64,000 bases of DNA. Source: Tritrichomonas musculus. Its lineage: Eukaryota > Parabasalia > Tritrichomonadida > Tritrichomonadidae. Below, piece after piece: positions 49,736 to 57,897 of this stretch. How positions within the stretch are numbered: the stretch's first letter is position 1; the number at the start of each line of letters is the position of its first letter. A program made the position numbers and the translations under genes. The stretch is taken from positions 434,001-498,000 of the forward strand of contig JAPFFF010000053.1 in NCBI GenBank assembly GCA_039105265.1. The letters are read 5' to 3'. Under the pieces are notes generated by a model that saw only the letters and a list, made by a program, of their open reading frames with translations, was not told the origin of the DNA and ran no database searches.

Positions 49736-51391
49736 TTAATCCCTTGAGGTCAAGTCATAATTGCCAAGGCGTACTAAAGGTGGCATACCATTTGGCTGAA
49801 CTAAGATAGATATAGATGAATCAAATAAGAGACATATTAAAGGTGGGGTTTGAGTAGCATTAGCATATGTTTTTGAACCAGTTTCTTGTGTTACATTTAT
49901 TTCAAAATTAATAGGCGATAAAGAGGTTAATCCTTGCTGATATGTATTATCAGTTTCTGTAGGTAATCCGATAAAGAAACTACTCCTATCATTTGGATAA
50001 GTTCCAGTTGATAATCCAAATATTGGTTTATTAGTAGTAGTATCTCTATGACAATATGTTAAACTGCTTACCACTTCCTTATTAAAACCACTTTGTCCTC
50101 CATTCACGTTCATTGCGTTTTGACAATATTCTAAGAACTCTGGGTATTCATCTGTCGTGCCAAAAGGTTTTGCAGGAATGTTACCATAACCTCCACAGTT
50201 CAATTGAAATGATTTAAAGTTAGGATTCTTAAAGTATGTATGATGAGTATGCTTTATAGGAAATAGACAAAATATCGAATCAACAAAACGTGGGGTAATG
50301 GTGCAAGTAGTCTTATCATTTGAATTAGTTAATTTATTAGTTGTCGTATATACTGATATCGTTTGAGTAGGAAATGTTAGTGGATGAGTTGGATCAGCAT
50401 ACCTTTGAACAAGACTAGAGTAAATATTATCCTCAATACCAAAGCACGGTATAATAGATGAACATTCAGTGACTTTATATTCACTAACTATGAATGTTCT
50501 ATCTTCTGCAGTAAGTTTTGTAAACTTTAATGTACCGGCTTTAGAAACTGAATCAACAACTCTTGTGTTATCTGACAAATCCGCATTATTGGTATACATT
50601 GTTACTGGTTCACCAATAGGAGTAAATTCATTTGTAATTTCATCAAAAGCATATTTACAATAAATATTAGGTTTATATGCAAATGATTCTCCTGGACCCA
50701 TAGGACAGCATACCATACCAGCACATGAAAAGAATAATCGGAGTTCAATTTTGCCTGCAAATGCTGGAAGGTATTTAATATTTGATAATGGTAAGAACCT
50801 TCTTAAATCAATCTTTAGGTGAATTTTATATGCTTTGTCTTTCCATCCTTCTGCCCAATCAACAATGAATCCTGTTCTACTGCCTGATCTACCATTCCAT
50901 ATATCTTTATGTCTAGCCTTTGAATATACATCTGCTCTCTTTGTTGTTTCATTCGCACAACATGCAGTTAGAAATGATTCTTCGCAACCAAAGTTCTGGG
51001 TATATATCGTTATTCCGTTAGCTACTATTTCATATTTCTCAACTGCATCTCTAGCATCCTTGAAACCAAACCAAACTTTATTAAAATGATGTTCATGACC
51101 TGTTACTTTATTAATAGTTTTCCCTGTAGCTTCTTTAATCTTTACCTCCATGTCAGCTCTAATAAATCCATTATATATGTCTGCTGTATTGTTTGTGTTA
51201 GGTGATATAATTGCACTTGTATATGAGCCTTGAGGTATTGGAGGCGATGGAGAATATGATGTTTGAGGACTAATTGTGTATTGCTTGTTGGTATCAGACA
51301 AGGCTATACAATTATCAACAATATCAAAATAGCTAGCAATTTGGGTACATGTTTCAGCTGACGTCCTTAGATCAATTTCTGGATTTAACAT
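49736..51391 (-). CDS. Major capsid protein candidate (double jelly-roll type, inner Polinton)
   Basis: 551 residues from the ATG at 51391 (MLNPEIDLRTSAETCTQIAS); the frame runs further upstream but without an ATG. It is beta-rich with the phrase VWFGFKDARDAVEKYEIVAN, matching the outer capsid protein's IFVGFKNAVEFYEDCRFWVN, and a late GSKTYANATQTPPLICLLFD and PPLVRLGNYDL. Length, beta content, cysteine-rich inserts and co-location with ATPase and pVI-like gene fit Polinton major capsid proteins, which form double jelly-roll trimers. The call rests on pattern, not on a search. Confidence 0.75.
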   Translation of the reverse strand: MLNPEIDLRTSAETCTQIASYFDIVDNCIALSDTNKQYTISPQTSYSPSPPIPQGSYTSAIISPNTNNTADIYNGFIRADMEVKIKEATGKTINKVTGHEHHFNKVWFGFKDARDAVEKYEIVANGITIYTQNFGCEESFLTACCANETTKRADVYSKARHKDIWNGRSGSRTGFIVDWAEGWKDKAYKIHLKIDLRRFLPLSNIKYLPAFAGKIELRLFFSCAGMVCCPMGPGESFAYKPNIYCKYAFDEITNEFTPIGEPVTMYTNNADLSDNTRVVDSVSKAGTLKFTKLTAEDRTFIVSEYKVTECSSIIPCFGIEDNIYSSLVQRYADPTHPLTFPTQTISVYTTTNKLTNSNDKTTCTITPRFVDSIFCLFPIKHTHHTYFKNPNFKSFQLNCGGYGNIPAKPFGTTDEYPEFLEYCQNAMNVNGGQSGFNKEVVSSLTYCHRDTTTNKPIFGLSTGTYPNDRSSFFIGLPTETDNTYQQGLTSLSPINFEINVTQETGSKTYANATQTPPLICLLFDSSISILVQPNGMPPLVRLGNYDLTSRD

Positions 51392-51422
51392 ATTTTCTTT
51401 TGAGAAAAATAATAAAAGCAAA

Positions 51423-51986
51423 TTAAATCATATCAGAGAAAATATTATTTCGTCTTCTACGAATAGGTTGAGGTGGGATTACTGGTATTGGTTCCTCTTC
51501 TGATTCATCTTCTATTTGATTTGGTTCTTGGACTTCTTGTCTCAAGGCGTTTATGTATTGTGGCTGAGTATACTGTGGATAATATGGTTTTCTCATTTGT
51601 TTTTGTATTACATCTTTTATCATTTTCTTCTGTTCCTTCTTAGCCCTTTCGTTTTTAAACTCTTCACCTAATAGCTTTAATTGGTTTAGTATTTCTATAT
51701 TTATTGTTGGATCATATACTTGTTTTGGTTGTTCTTCTATTATTGGTTTTTTGGGTTTTGGTATTTCCTCAGGTGGGTCGGAATTCTGACCAACAACTTT
51801 TTCTTCAATCGTTTCTGTTTTAGTTAATGGTTCAGGTGGTGGTTTTGTTAATGGTTGCTCTCTTCTTTTTACTATATATTTGTTTTCTTTTTTGGTAGGA
51901 AGCACATCCCAATCAGGGTCCTCACGACCATTAAGCCAGTTCTGTATTACCTGCAATCTTTTTGATCCTGTCAAATGCTTAGACAT
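51423..51986 (-). CDS. Proline-rich coiled-coil protein (inner Polinton)
   Basis: 187 residues. A short N-terminal block, SKRLQVIQNWLNGREDPDWD followed by VLPTKKENKYIVKRR, resembles a recurring small domain I associate with trichomonad Polintons. Then a proline/glutamate-rich linker, a lysine-rich helix (KLLGEEFKNERAKKEQKKMI) and a basic C terminus (PIRRRRNNIF). It lies just upstream of the capsid gene in the same direction. A scaffold or DNA-tether role would fit, but this is a guess from composition. Confidence 0.55.
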   Translation of the reverse strand: MSKHLTGSKRLQVIQNWLNGREDPDWDVLPTKKENKYIVKRREQPLTKPPPEPLTKTETIEEKVVGQNSDPPEEIPKPKKPIIEEQPKQVYDPTINIEILNQLKLLGEEFKNERAKKEQKKMIKDVIQKQMRKPYYPQYTQPQYINALRQEVQEPNQIEDESEEEPIPVIPPQPIRRRRNNIFSDMI

Positions 51987-52017
51987 TTAATTGATAAAAA
52001 AATCATTTTATTGAGTT

Positions 52018-52551
52018 TTATTGAGTTTTCTTTGTTTTTCTTGATTTCTTTCTTTTTCTTTTATTCAATTTCGCTATATGTGCTTCTGCTTCGTCCACAT
52101 ATTTACTTCTGTTCTGATATATTTTATAAGCAGCTGGCTTTCTCGAATAATGAATGCGTGGAAAATCTGCATACATTACATTACTACCTAACGGATTAGG
52201 TTGTCTTTCTGCTATATTCTTTTCTAATGCTGCCTTTACTTCTCCTTCTCTTATTCCACTTGCTATTGTTGTCAATCCTTTACCTATACCTATTGCTGCT
52301 GGATTACCCGTTATTGTTCCCAAAGCTTGTGTTGCTCCTCCTATGGTATTTAATATTGGTGCCTTATTTTTCCATACCCATTTACCTGCTTTACCAACTG
52401 CACTATCACCAATGAATTTACTTACTTTTCCAACACCAGATTTTACCGAATTCCATGCATTATTTATAAACTTACCCAAAAATCCACCACCAGAATTTTG
52501 CGATGTCGTTGGTTCAATTCCCTCTGTATCAGAAACTTTTTCTAATGTCAT
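52018..52551 (-). CDS. pVI-like amphipathic protein with basic tail (inner Polinton)
   Basis: 177 residues. After a disordered start comes GGGFLGKFINNAWNSVKSGV, continuing GKVSKFIGDS, a basic amphipathic helix with aromatic anchors. Then a glycine/alanine-rich helical stretch (ILNTIGGATQALGTITGNPA), and a tail ending KLNKRKRKKSRKTKKTQ. Adenovirus protein VI has a similar membrane-lytic helix near its N terminus followed by helical core-binding parts. The outer element's proteins at 26263 and 57898 share the small amphipathic start. Position beside capsid and ATPase genes supports a virion-internal role; homology is not proven. Confidence 0.55.
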   Translation of the reverse strand: MTLEKVSDTEGIEPTTSQNSGGGFLGKFINNAWNSVKSGVGKVSKFIGDSAVGKAGKWVWKNKAPILNTIGGATQALGTITGNPAAIGIGKGLTTIASGIREGEVKAALEKNIAERQPNPLGSNVMYADFPRIHYSRKPAAYKIYQNRSKYVDEAEAHIAKLNKRKRKKSRKTKKTQ

Positions 52552-52557
52552 TTAATA

Positions 52558-53412
52558 TCAGTCAAAGTAATATTTATTGGCGGTTATGTTCATAATAAAT
52601 TTTGAATGAAGATCTCTATGCTGTAAATATTCTTTTACCGTCTTCTTGATATTAAGGTTGTTATTTGTTTGTTGAAGCAAAGAAGTAAAATCTTCTTCTG
52701 AGTATCCACTATAGCATATGATATCCGTGGCCAATCTTTTTGCATTTATGTGTACGAATCTGATTGTCTGAATAGCCATGATGCAGGTAATATTATAATG
52801 TCTTGTCTTGGTTAATAGTCTAAGGAATTCAGTATTATTATGTGTTAACAAATCGCTTCCTGCACAGTCATCCAATATTATTAGTGTGTTATATGGGTAA
52901 GAAGAGGTTTGGTATTTTACTAACTTATTGGCTATATATACTATTCTATCATCTATTTCTTGGAGGGAGTGCTTGTTTATAAGTCTTTGCATTTCTTCAT
53001 TTGTTTCCTTCATTTTTGATAATACATGTTTAACCATTGCATAATATTTTATTTTTCTTTTGAGGTGTTTCTTTAGGTAATCCATCAATTGGGATTCATT
53101 AAGATATACTATTGGTGTCTTTACTTCTTTACTCATTGCCTCAGCCGTTTTGTCCATTTTGCCACTTGTTGAACAGAATATTATTTTTTGATAGTACGGG
53201 TGCTTAAATAGACGTTCAGTAATGAGTATGTGAGACCACAACCAATAACTTTTTCCAGCACCAGGACGTCCAATAAGAAAATAAATTCCATTCGTACTAA
53301 AAGGATAGGAAGGATGTAATGGCTTCATCAGTGCTGCCTCTATCTCTTTCTGGTTCTTCTTCATTGTCTTTTGGATTAAGGATTCCACTTCTTTCATTAT
53401 TTGTTTAGACAT
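52558..53412 (-). CDS. Packaging ATPase (FtsK/HerA, A32-like) of the inner Polinton
   Basis: 284 residues. Walker A is GRPGAGKS at 48-55, Walker B is TLIILDDCAG at 176-185, and a sensor-like region CIMAIQTIRF lies near 210-219. This order and size match the DNA-packaging ATPases of Polintons, adenovirus-like and NCLDV-like viruses. It would translocate the element's DNA into preformed capsids. The stop lies six bases before the ATG of the downstream pVI-like gene on the same strand, so the genes are closely packed. The outer element has a divergent relative at 24900. Confidence 0.85.
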   Translation of the reverse strand: MSKQIMKEVESLIQKTMKKNQKEIEAALMKPLHPSYPFSTNGIYFLIGRPGAGKSYWLWSHILITERLFKHPYYQKIIFCSTSGKMDKTAEAMSKEVKTPIVYLNESQLMDYLKKHLKRKIKYYAMVKHVLSKMKETNEEMQRLINKHSLQEIDDRIVYIANKLVKYQTSSYPYNTLIILDDCAGSDLLTHNNTEFLRLLTKTRHYNITCIMAIQTIRFVHINAKRLATDIICYSGYSEEDFTSLLQQTNNNLNIKKTVKEYLQHRDLHSKFIMNITANKYYFD

Positions 53413-53438
53413 TTATTTGTGGTTAAATGAGCCAATAT

Positions 53439-54029
53439 TTACTCTAAATCATATAATCTCTTGAACTTTGAATAATAGACCTGAACATTATTACCATTAA
53501 TATCAATCATAAGAACTTTTTTCAATCCTCCTTTGTCTTCATTTATATGTAATTTTCTATACTGTATACCATTATATAAATAGAAAATATTATCATAATA
53601 ATAGTAATTTTCAAAATCATGTACTCCATAACTATTTACTTTTATTGCATCTTCAGGTATATCATCAACAAACTCATATATGACTCCTCTGGTCGATGAT
53701 TTGTTTAGCCCATTTGTTGATGCAGATACCCAACGTAGGTTATCAATTCTATTATCTATTCTGTTGTGGTTTAAATGGTCAACATATTTTTTATTTTCGG
53801 GGTCATCATTAGGAATAAATTGCTTAGCTATCAATACATGTTTTTGAAATTTCTTTTGTTTTCCATTGATAATTAAATGTAATCTACAGTAACCATTATT
53901 TTCAATCCACTCATTTACAATTTTGTTGTCTTTCTTTCTTTTTATTGTAAATGGATATTGATTAAGTATTTCATAACTATCTTCGAAACCAATTAATGGA
54001 ACAAATTCTGTAGCCAGTTCAGTTGACAT
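53439..54029 (-). CDS. HNH homing-type endonuclease 2 (inner Polinton)
   Basis: 196 residues, same plan as 49050-49667: YEILNQYPFTIKRKKDNKIV, then KHVLIAKQFIPNDDPENKKY, VDHLNHNRIDNRIDNLRWVS, AS.N and a Tyr-rich extension. Both share DDIP-D/E-DAI after the core, so they are paralogues that have diverged. It sits between integrase and ATPase. The short intergenic distances suggest it was inserted without disturbing its neighbours, as expected for a free-standing homing gene. Confidence 0.8.
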   Translation of the reverse strand: MSTELATEFVPLIGFEDSYEILNQYPFTIKRKKDNKIVNEWIENNGYCRLHLIINGKQKKFQKHVLIAKQFIPNDDPENKKYVDHLNHNRIDNRIDNLRWVSASTNGLNKSSTRGVIYEFVDDIPEDAIKVNSYGVHDFENYYYYDNIFYLYNGIQYRKLHINEDKGGLKKVLMIDINGNNVQVYYSKFKRLYDLE

Positions 54030-54061
54030 TTATCATAGTGAAAAAATATATAAAAATATTT

Positions 54062-55147
54062 TTAAATCCACTGACGTATTTTTACAGGTATATTTTTCTT
54101 CTTTGACCAGTAATCCACTTCAAGATTAGATAGCTTTGTTGGAGCACCTTCTCGTAAATTTTTAGCCGGTATGATGTCTTCTGTACCTTCGCTGTATTTA
54201 ATTTTATATTTGTTCTTTGTTGTATCATAAGAAATAATCTTCTCCACAATACCTCTCTTGCCTCCCTTAAGTGTTTGTGCAATATTTTTGTTTTGTGTCT
54301 TGATTAACCTATAACCAGGGAGTTTGTCTATTGACTCATCTTTGGACTTAATTATAAATTGGTTACCAGCCTTTGAATCAACTATATATGCTTCCTTGCT
54401 TACCTTGTTCCTGCGCTTCGAAAATGGCTCCTTGGCTTGAATAATTCTAACTCTATCATTTGGCTTAAAGTCATATGGATTGTTTTGCGACTTGGTTTTT
54501 ACATATTCTTTTTCATCTTTCTCTGTCATCTCGTTTGGTATCTTATAGTCCAATGATCTGTGGGGAGAATTGTTGTATGAATCTATTAAACTATCCATTT
54601 CTTTCTCATTGATGAACCTGTTCTCGCCTACCATGTCTCTAATCGTTCTCATGAACCTATTTATGATACCTAGTACATTATGATTATTATCCTCGGTAGT
54701 AGTGTAAACAATATTTTTGGTCTTCATCAACTGTAATACATCATTGGACAAGTAAGCAGCATCCTGGTCTGATGTTATCGAATAGACATCTGGCTCGTCC
54801 TCAAAAAATTTATTTAATGCCTGGGCTACCTCTTTTGCGCCTTTCCCCTTCATTGGATAACAATATGCTTTTCTTGTGTTAATATTAATTAGCATCAAAT
54901 AGTTGAGACCATCCTTTGTCTTATCATTGATGAATGTGTCCATTTGATATCCCCCTGAGTGTTTAGAATAGATATTCATAAACTTTGCCTTTGGTACCTT
55001 TACATCATGTACTATCTTCCTTAAATAATCTAATGCGGCTTCTTCTGTGAATCCATATCGTTTTGCGAGTGGAACAAATTTAGAGGCAGATCTCCAAGGA
55101 AAAAAAGAATGAAGCTCATTAATTGTCTTAAAATGCTTTTTGTTCAT
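54062..55147 (-). CDS. Retrovirus-type integrase (c-integrase) of the inner Polinton
   Basis: 361 residues, starting ATTTAAATGAAC. The RNase H-like core covers about 60-215: MDTFINDKTKDGLNYLMLIN with the first catalytic aspartate, ITSDQDAAYLSND with the second, and NVLGIINRFMRTIRDMV with the third helix, then YNNSPHRSLDYKIPNEM. A C-terminal chromo/Tudor-like domain follows (RGIVEKIISYDTTKNKYKIK). Polinton integrases insert the linear element with 5-6-bp duplications, which agrees with the AATGT duplication here. The outer element's relative is at 58469-61736. Confidence 0.85.
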   Translation of the reverse strand: MNKKHFKTINELHSFFPWRSASKFVPLAKRYGFTEEAALDYLRKIVHDVKVPKAKFMNIYSKHSGGYQMDTFINDKTKDGLNYLMLININTRKAYCYPMKGKGAKEVAQALNKFFEDEPDVYSITSDQDAAYLSNDVLQLMKTKNIVYTTTEDNNHNVLGIINRFMRTIRDMVGENRFINEKEMDSLIDSYNNSPHRSLDYKIPNEMTEKDEKEYVKTKSQNNPYDFKPNDRVRIIQAKEPFSKRRNKVSKEAYIVDSKAGNQFIIKSKDESIDKLPGYRLIKTQNKNIAQTLKGGKRGIVEKIISYDTTKNKYKIKYSEGTEDIIPAKNLREGAPTKLSNLEVDYWSKKKNIPVKIRQWI

Positions 55148-55158
55148 TTAAATTAGTC

Positions 55159-56469
55159 TTAAATGTAAAGCATCTTCTTAAATGGTAATAATTGCATTTC
55201 AATGACAAATGATTCATTGTTTGGTACCAGAACAGGAATATTATTATGACGCCCTGAATATAATTCTATCCAAAATCGTTGATCAGTTGAGTTCAGTTTG
55301 AAGTACTTGATAGGACTGAAGTATATTTGACTATTACCTAAATAATATTTATTTGATTGCTCAGCTATTGATGAATATACTTTACACGAATGTCTATCCC
55401 AAATATTTTTAAAATCTAATCTTCTGCACCATTTATCATTAAAATCATCAGGATTATTTTGGTATGGTTTATCTCCTATATTAAATAAATCAGCAAAATC
55501 AGTATTCTTATAGTTAGAATCTGTTCTATTACTTTCTCTAAAATTAATCTTGAAATCAACATAGTATAGACCTAATTCGACAAAATCATTTTCCCCTGGT
55601 ATTGGTTTTGGTGTAGGTGTTGGTGTTGGTGTAGGTTCATAATCGGTTATCTCTGGTGCCATATATATAAATGATGGTTTGGAAATTGTATTCTTTTCTA
55701 AGTTCTGTGGTGAAAAAATGGTTTCAATAAATGCTTTCTTATCATAATCATAATATCCATCCATTTGAAAATCGTTTCGGCTTCTATCAATCTTATCTTG
55801 GCGAAAGAGCGGAATAATATTTTCTTCATGCTCTTTAAACCAATTATCGATTTTTGTTTTATATTCTTGATACTTTTCTCGGGCATTAAATAGAAATGTT
55901 AACACATCTTTCACAAAATAGAAACGTCCAAATAATGGATTGATATATTCTTTAGTGATAGCTTTATATTGTTCCAATATTTTATTCCAAGAATCAGCTG
56001 TTACTTTACAATCTTTTAAGAATGCTTCATTATATGTATTAAATACTTCATCTAATTGGTCATTTATATCACTAAATATTTTTCTCATATCATTATCAGT
56101 CGATAACCAAGATATAACATGGATTGTTAATTCTATTTTTGATTTTTTTGGTAATTTGTCATATATTTCGTCATTATTTATTTTTTTATTTTTATCCTTT
56201 GCCTTTTCTTCCTTTACCTTTTCATCAAAGTCCTTCCTCAAATATTTTCGAATGCTAAAATCAAATTCTAATTTTCTTCTTCGAGCCATTAAATAAATAC
56301 TTCTTACGCCTACAATTGATTCCCCTCTATTCGAAGTACACCATTCTTGAGGAAAATTAAAGTAATATCGATTAGGTTTGCTTGGGTCTTGTTCTCCATC
56401 TTCTAAAAAGTAAGCATATTCAATTGGTATAGGTGTTGTTTCTTCTGCGGGATTAAGTGTTGGATACAT
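55159..56469 (-). CDS. Minor capsid (penton-type) candidate 2 with helical insert (inner Polinton)
   Basis: 436 residues from the ATG at 56469 (MYPTLNPAEETTPIPIEYAY); the upstream extension has no ATG. The N-terminal 90 residues are beta-rich (RYYFNFPQEW, VGVRSIYLMARRRKLEFDFS), the middle about 100-250 is a charged helical region, a Pro-Thr linker lies near 300, and the C terminus ends in strands (SPIKYFKLNSTDQRFWIELY, VPNNESFVIEMQLLPF) like penton-type jelly rolls. It is the last gene before the right terminal spacer. An alternative is a terminal protein or adaptor; the jelly-roll reading is by pattern only. Confidence 0.5.
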   Translation of the reverse strand: MYPTLNPAEETTPIPIEYAYFLEDGEQDPSKPNRYYFNFPQEWCTSNRGESIVGVRSIYLMARRRKLEFDFSIRKYLRKDFDEKVKEEKAKDKNKKINNDEIYDKLPKKSKIELTIHVISWLSTDNDMRKIFSDINDQLDEVFNTYNEAFLKDCKVTADSWNKILEQYKAITKEYINPLFGRFYFVKDVLTFLFNAREKYQEYKTKIDNWFKEHEENIIPLFRQDKIDRSRNDFQMDGYYDYDKKAFIETIFSPQNLEKNTISKPSFIYMAPEITDYEPTPTPTPTPKPIPGENDFVELGLYYVDFKINFRESNRTDSNYKNTDFADLFNIGDKPYQNNPDDFNDKWCRRLDFKNIWDRHSCKVYSSIAEQSNKYYLGNSQIYFSPIKYFKLNSTDQRFWIELYSGRHNNIPVLVPNNESFVIEMQLLPFKKMLYI

Positions 56470-56755
56470 TTTTATAAAAATATTAAAATATAAAAACAAA
56501 AGTGCAAAAACCAACCCTGAGAGGCCTTTTTCTGAATTACTTATAAAAGAGATCTACTTCAAATGAAATCCTTATTGAAAGGAGCCGTCCGTTAACTAGG
56601 GGAAGTTAATGGCCTCGATCAGGAAGATGGAAACTTAACTCAATAAGTTTTTTGTTTGCGGAATAATTGTTAACGAACAACTCACAACTTAGCCACAAAT
56701 CCAAGTTTTCACAGATTTCACTCAAAGTCCACTCTTTCTCATAACTCAGAAAAAA

Positions 56756-56820
56756 TGCGTTCCGGATATATGTCGAACCTAGGATGTTAGGTAGGGAGTT
56801 TAACCATTACGACATACGCA
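56756..56820 (-). ncRNA. tRNA-like segment with Pol III boxes (degenerate)
   Basis: On the minus strand TGCGT pairs with the closing ACGCA; between them are a box A-like TCGTAATGGTT (56802-56812) and a box B-like AGGTTCGACA (56771-56780), and six T residues follow at 56750-56755. The D, anticodon and T stems do not pair properly, so it is not a standard tRNA. It may be a decayed tRNA, or a Pol III transcript of the element. Confidence 0.4.
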
Positions 56821-56949
56821 TAGACAAAGATGGAAACTCGATTTTGAATAAATATAAAACCAAATAAATATTGAAATATATTGTAATAACTCAAATAATA
56901 TATTCAGAATTTAGTTTTAAAAATAAACCATCCAAAAATATTCTTGTAT

Positions 56950-57013
56950 GGGGTCATAGCTCAATGGAAATATTTGGTGGAAAGTTACATGGTTCGAAAA
57001 ATAGAAAGTCCGA
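56950..57013 (+). ncRNA. Second tRNA-like segment with Pol III boxes (degenerate)
   Basis: GGGGTCATAGCTCAATGG carries a good box A (TAGCTCAATGG, 56957-56967), and GGTTCGAAAA at 56991-57000 fits box B. A T run starts at 57016. The stems of a functional tRNA cannot be completed. Together with the previous entry it suggests tRNA-derived promoters in the terminal spacer. Confidence 0.4.
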
Positions 57014-57179
57014 CATTTTTTATAAAAATTAATTTTAATAAATTATAACTATAAACTTGTAAAAATAATAAAAAATTTTATCTATCAATTTATTAATAAA
57101 ATTTTCTTTCACAAATATTATAATTTTAAAGGAAAAAATTTTATTTCTCAAATTTGATGAAAATTTTAGGACTATTTGT

Positions 57180-57239
57180 GAAGTACTTTAAAGAACTTTA
57201 TAGAACTTTGAAGAACTTTGAAGAACTTTAAAGTACTTC
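57180..57239. repeat. 60-base palindrome with AAGAACTTT repeats
   Basis: GAAGTACTTTAAAG at the left end and CTTTAAAGTACTTC at the right end are perfect complements of 14 bases. The interior is made of about four copies of AGAACTTT/G. It can form a long hairpin or cruciform about 235 bases inside the terminal repeat. Confidence 0.85.
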
Positions 57240-57473
57240 TCCAAAATTTAAATTCAAAAAGTGGAACAAAAATTTTGAAAAATTAATTAAAATTTATAAT
57301 AAAATAATAAAAATTTATATTCAAAAAGAGAAAAATAATATTAAAATATCTTGATGTCTAGTTAACTTTTTAAGAATATTTTTATAAAATCTTTTCAAAA
57401 TATTTGAGAGAAAAAAATATACTTCTGGCATAAAAATATTTGAGAGAAAATATTAACTCAATCAAAACTCAAT

Positions 57474-57731
57474 TTTTTGGGGTCGTGCCAATACAAGAAA
57501 TATCGTATTTTCGGGTGTAGAATTCAAAAAACACCATTAGAAAGCTCAAAAACTACTCCATACCTTGGAAATGACATTGGTGGAATAGTGAAAGTAGAGG
57601 GTGTGTACTTACGATAGGTTTTCAGAGGGTATTTGGCCGGGTAGCGAGGCCCAAGCGAAGGTGTACCTGAGCTTGGTGGCGAGCAGTGTAGGCTGGGGTG
57701 AAGAATGAATCCCAGCCTATACTATACTACT
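57474..57731 (-). repeat. Right terminal inverted repeat of the inner Polinton
   Basis: Reverse complement of 33709-33966, same 258-bp length, no mismatch seen. The outermost bases read AGTAGTATAG on the minus strand and are followed directly by the AATGT duplication. Confidence 0.95.
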
Positions 57732-57736
57732 AATGT
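57732..57736. repeat. Target site duplication, right copy (AATGT)
   Basis: Direct copy of 33704-33708 on the far side of the inner Polinton. Confidence 0.9.
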
Positions 57737-57818
57737 TAATGTTAACATTGGTTTGTTGCTCCTGCTTAATAGTATTATCGGTTTCACTACTTAATATTCT
57801 TGCTTGCTTTAATGTCAT
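57732..57818 (-). pseudogene. 5' part of the outer 'EDxGC' gene split by the inner Polinton
   Basis: A short frame on the minus strand starts at 57818 (MTLKQARILSSETDNTIKQE) and runs up to the junction with the inner Polinton. It is the N-terminal, Asn/Gln-rich end of the outer-element gene whose remainder is at 33149-33708. The inner element's relative at 47541 also has a poorly ordered Asn/Gln-rich N terminus. Confidence 0.7.
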
Positions 57819-57897
57819 ATTTAGTTTTAAATAAAAATATTAAATCATAATTTTTAATTTAATATTAAAAAGAATTTTCAATTCGAGAACTTCGTTC

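Larger units (their letters stand above)
56470..57473. other. Right subterminal non-coding region of the inner Polinton
   Basis: About one kilobase without a gene, the only sizeable gap in this element. It holds two tRNA-like segments (56756-56820 minus, 56950-57013 plus), a 60-base palindrome at 57180-57239, and a twofold repeat of AAAATATTTGAGAGAAAA near 57400 and 57435. The left end has no comparable region. It may hold replication or transcription signals. Confidence 0.7.
33709..57731. mobile_element. Inner Polinton/Maverick, complete, very young
   Basis: A 24,023-bp element bounded by 258-bp terminal inverted repeats that begin AGTAGTATAGTATAGGCTGG on each outward end, and by the 5-bp duplication AATGT. 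I find no difference between the two repeats, so insertion is recent. Parts, left to right: two giant fibre-like proteins, a unknown Thr/Asn-rich protein, a minor capsid candidate, a GIY-YIG nuclease, polymerase B, an AT-hook/basic protein, three unknowns, an HNH nuclease, the major capsid protein, a proline-rich protein, a pVI-like protein, the packaging ATPase, a second HNH nuclease, integrase and a second minor capsid candidate. It looks whole, with at most about one break. No separate maturation protease is seen. GC content is clearly higher than in host spacers. Confidence 0.95.

Noticed and set aside
51392-51421. Upstream extension of the inner capsid frame
   Set aside because: The extension begins with TTG and has no ATG; the ATG at 51391 is the sensible start. 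The same reasoning trimmed the frames at 42933-42974 and 56470-56514.
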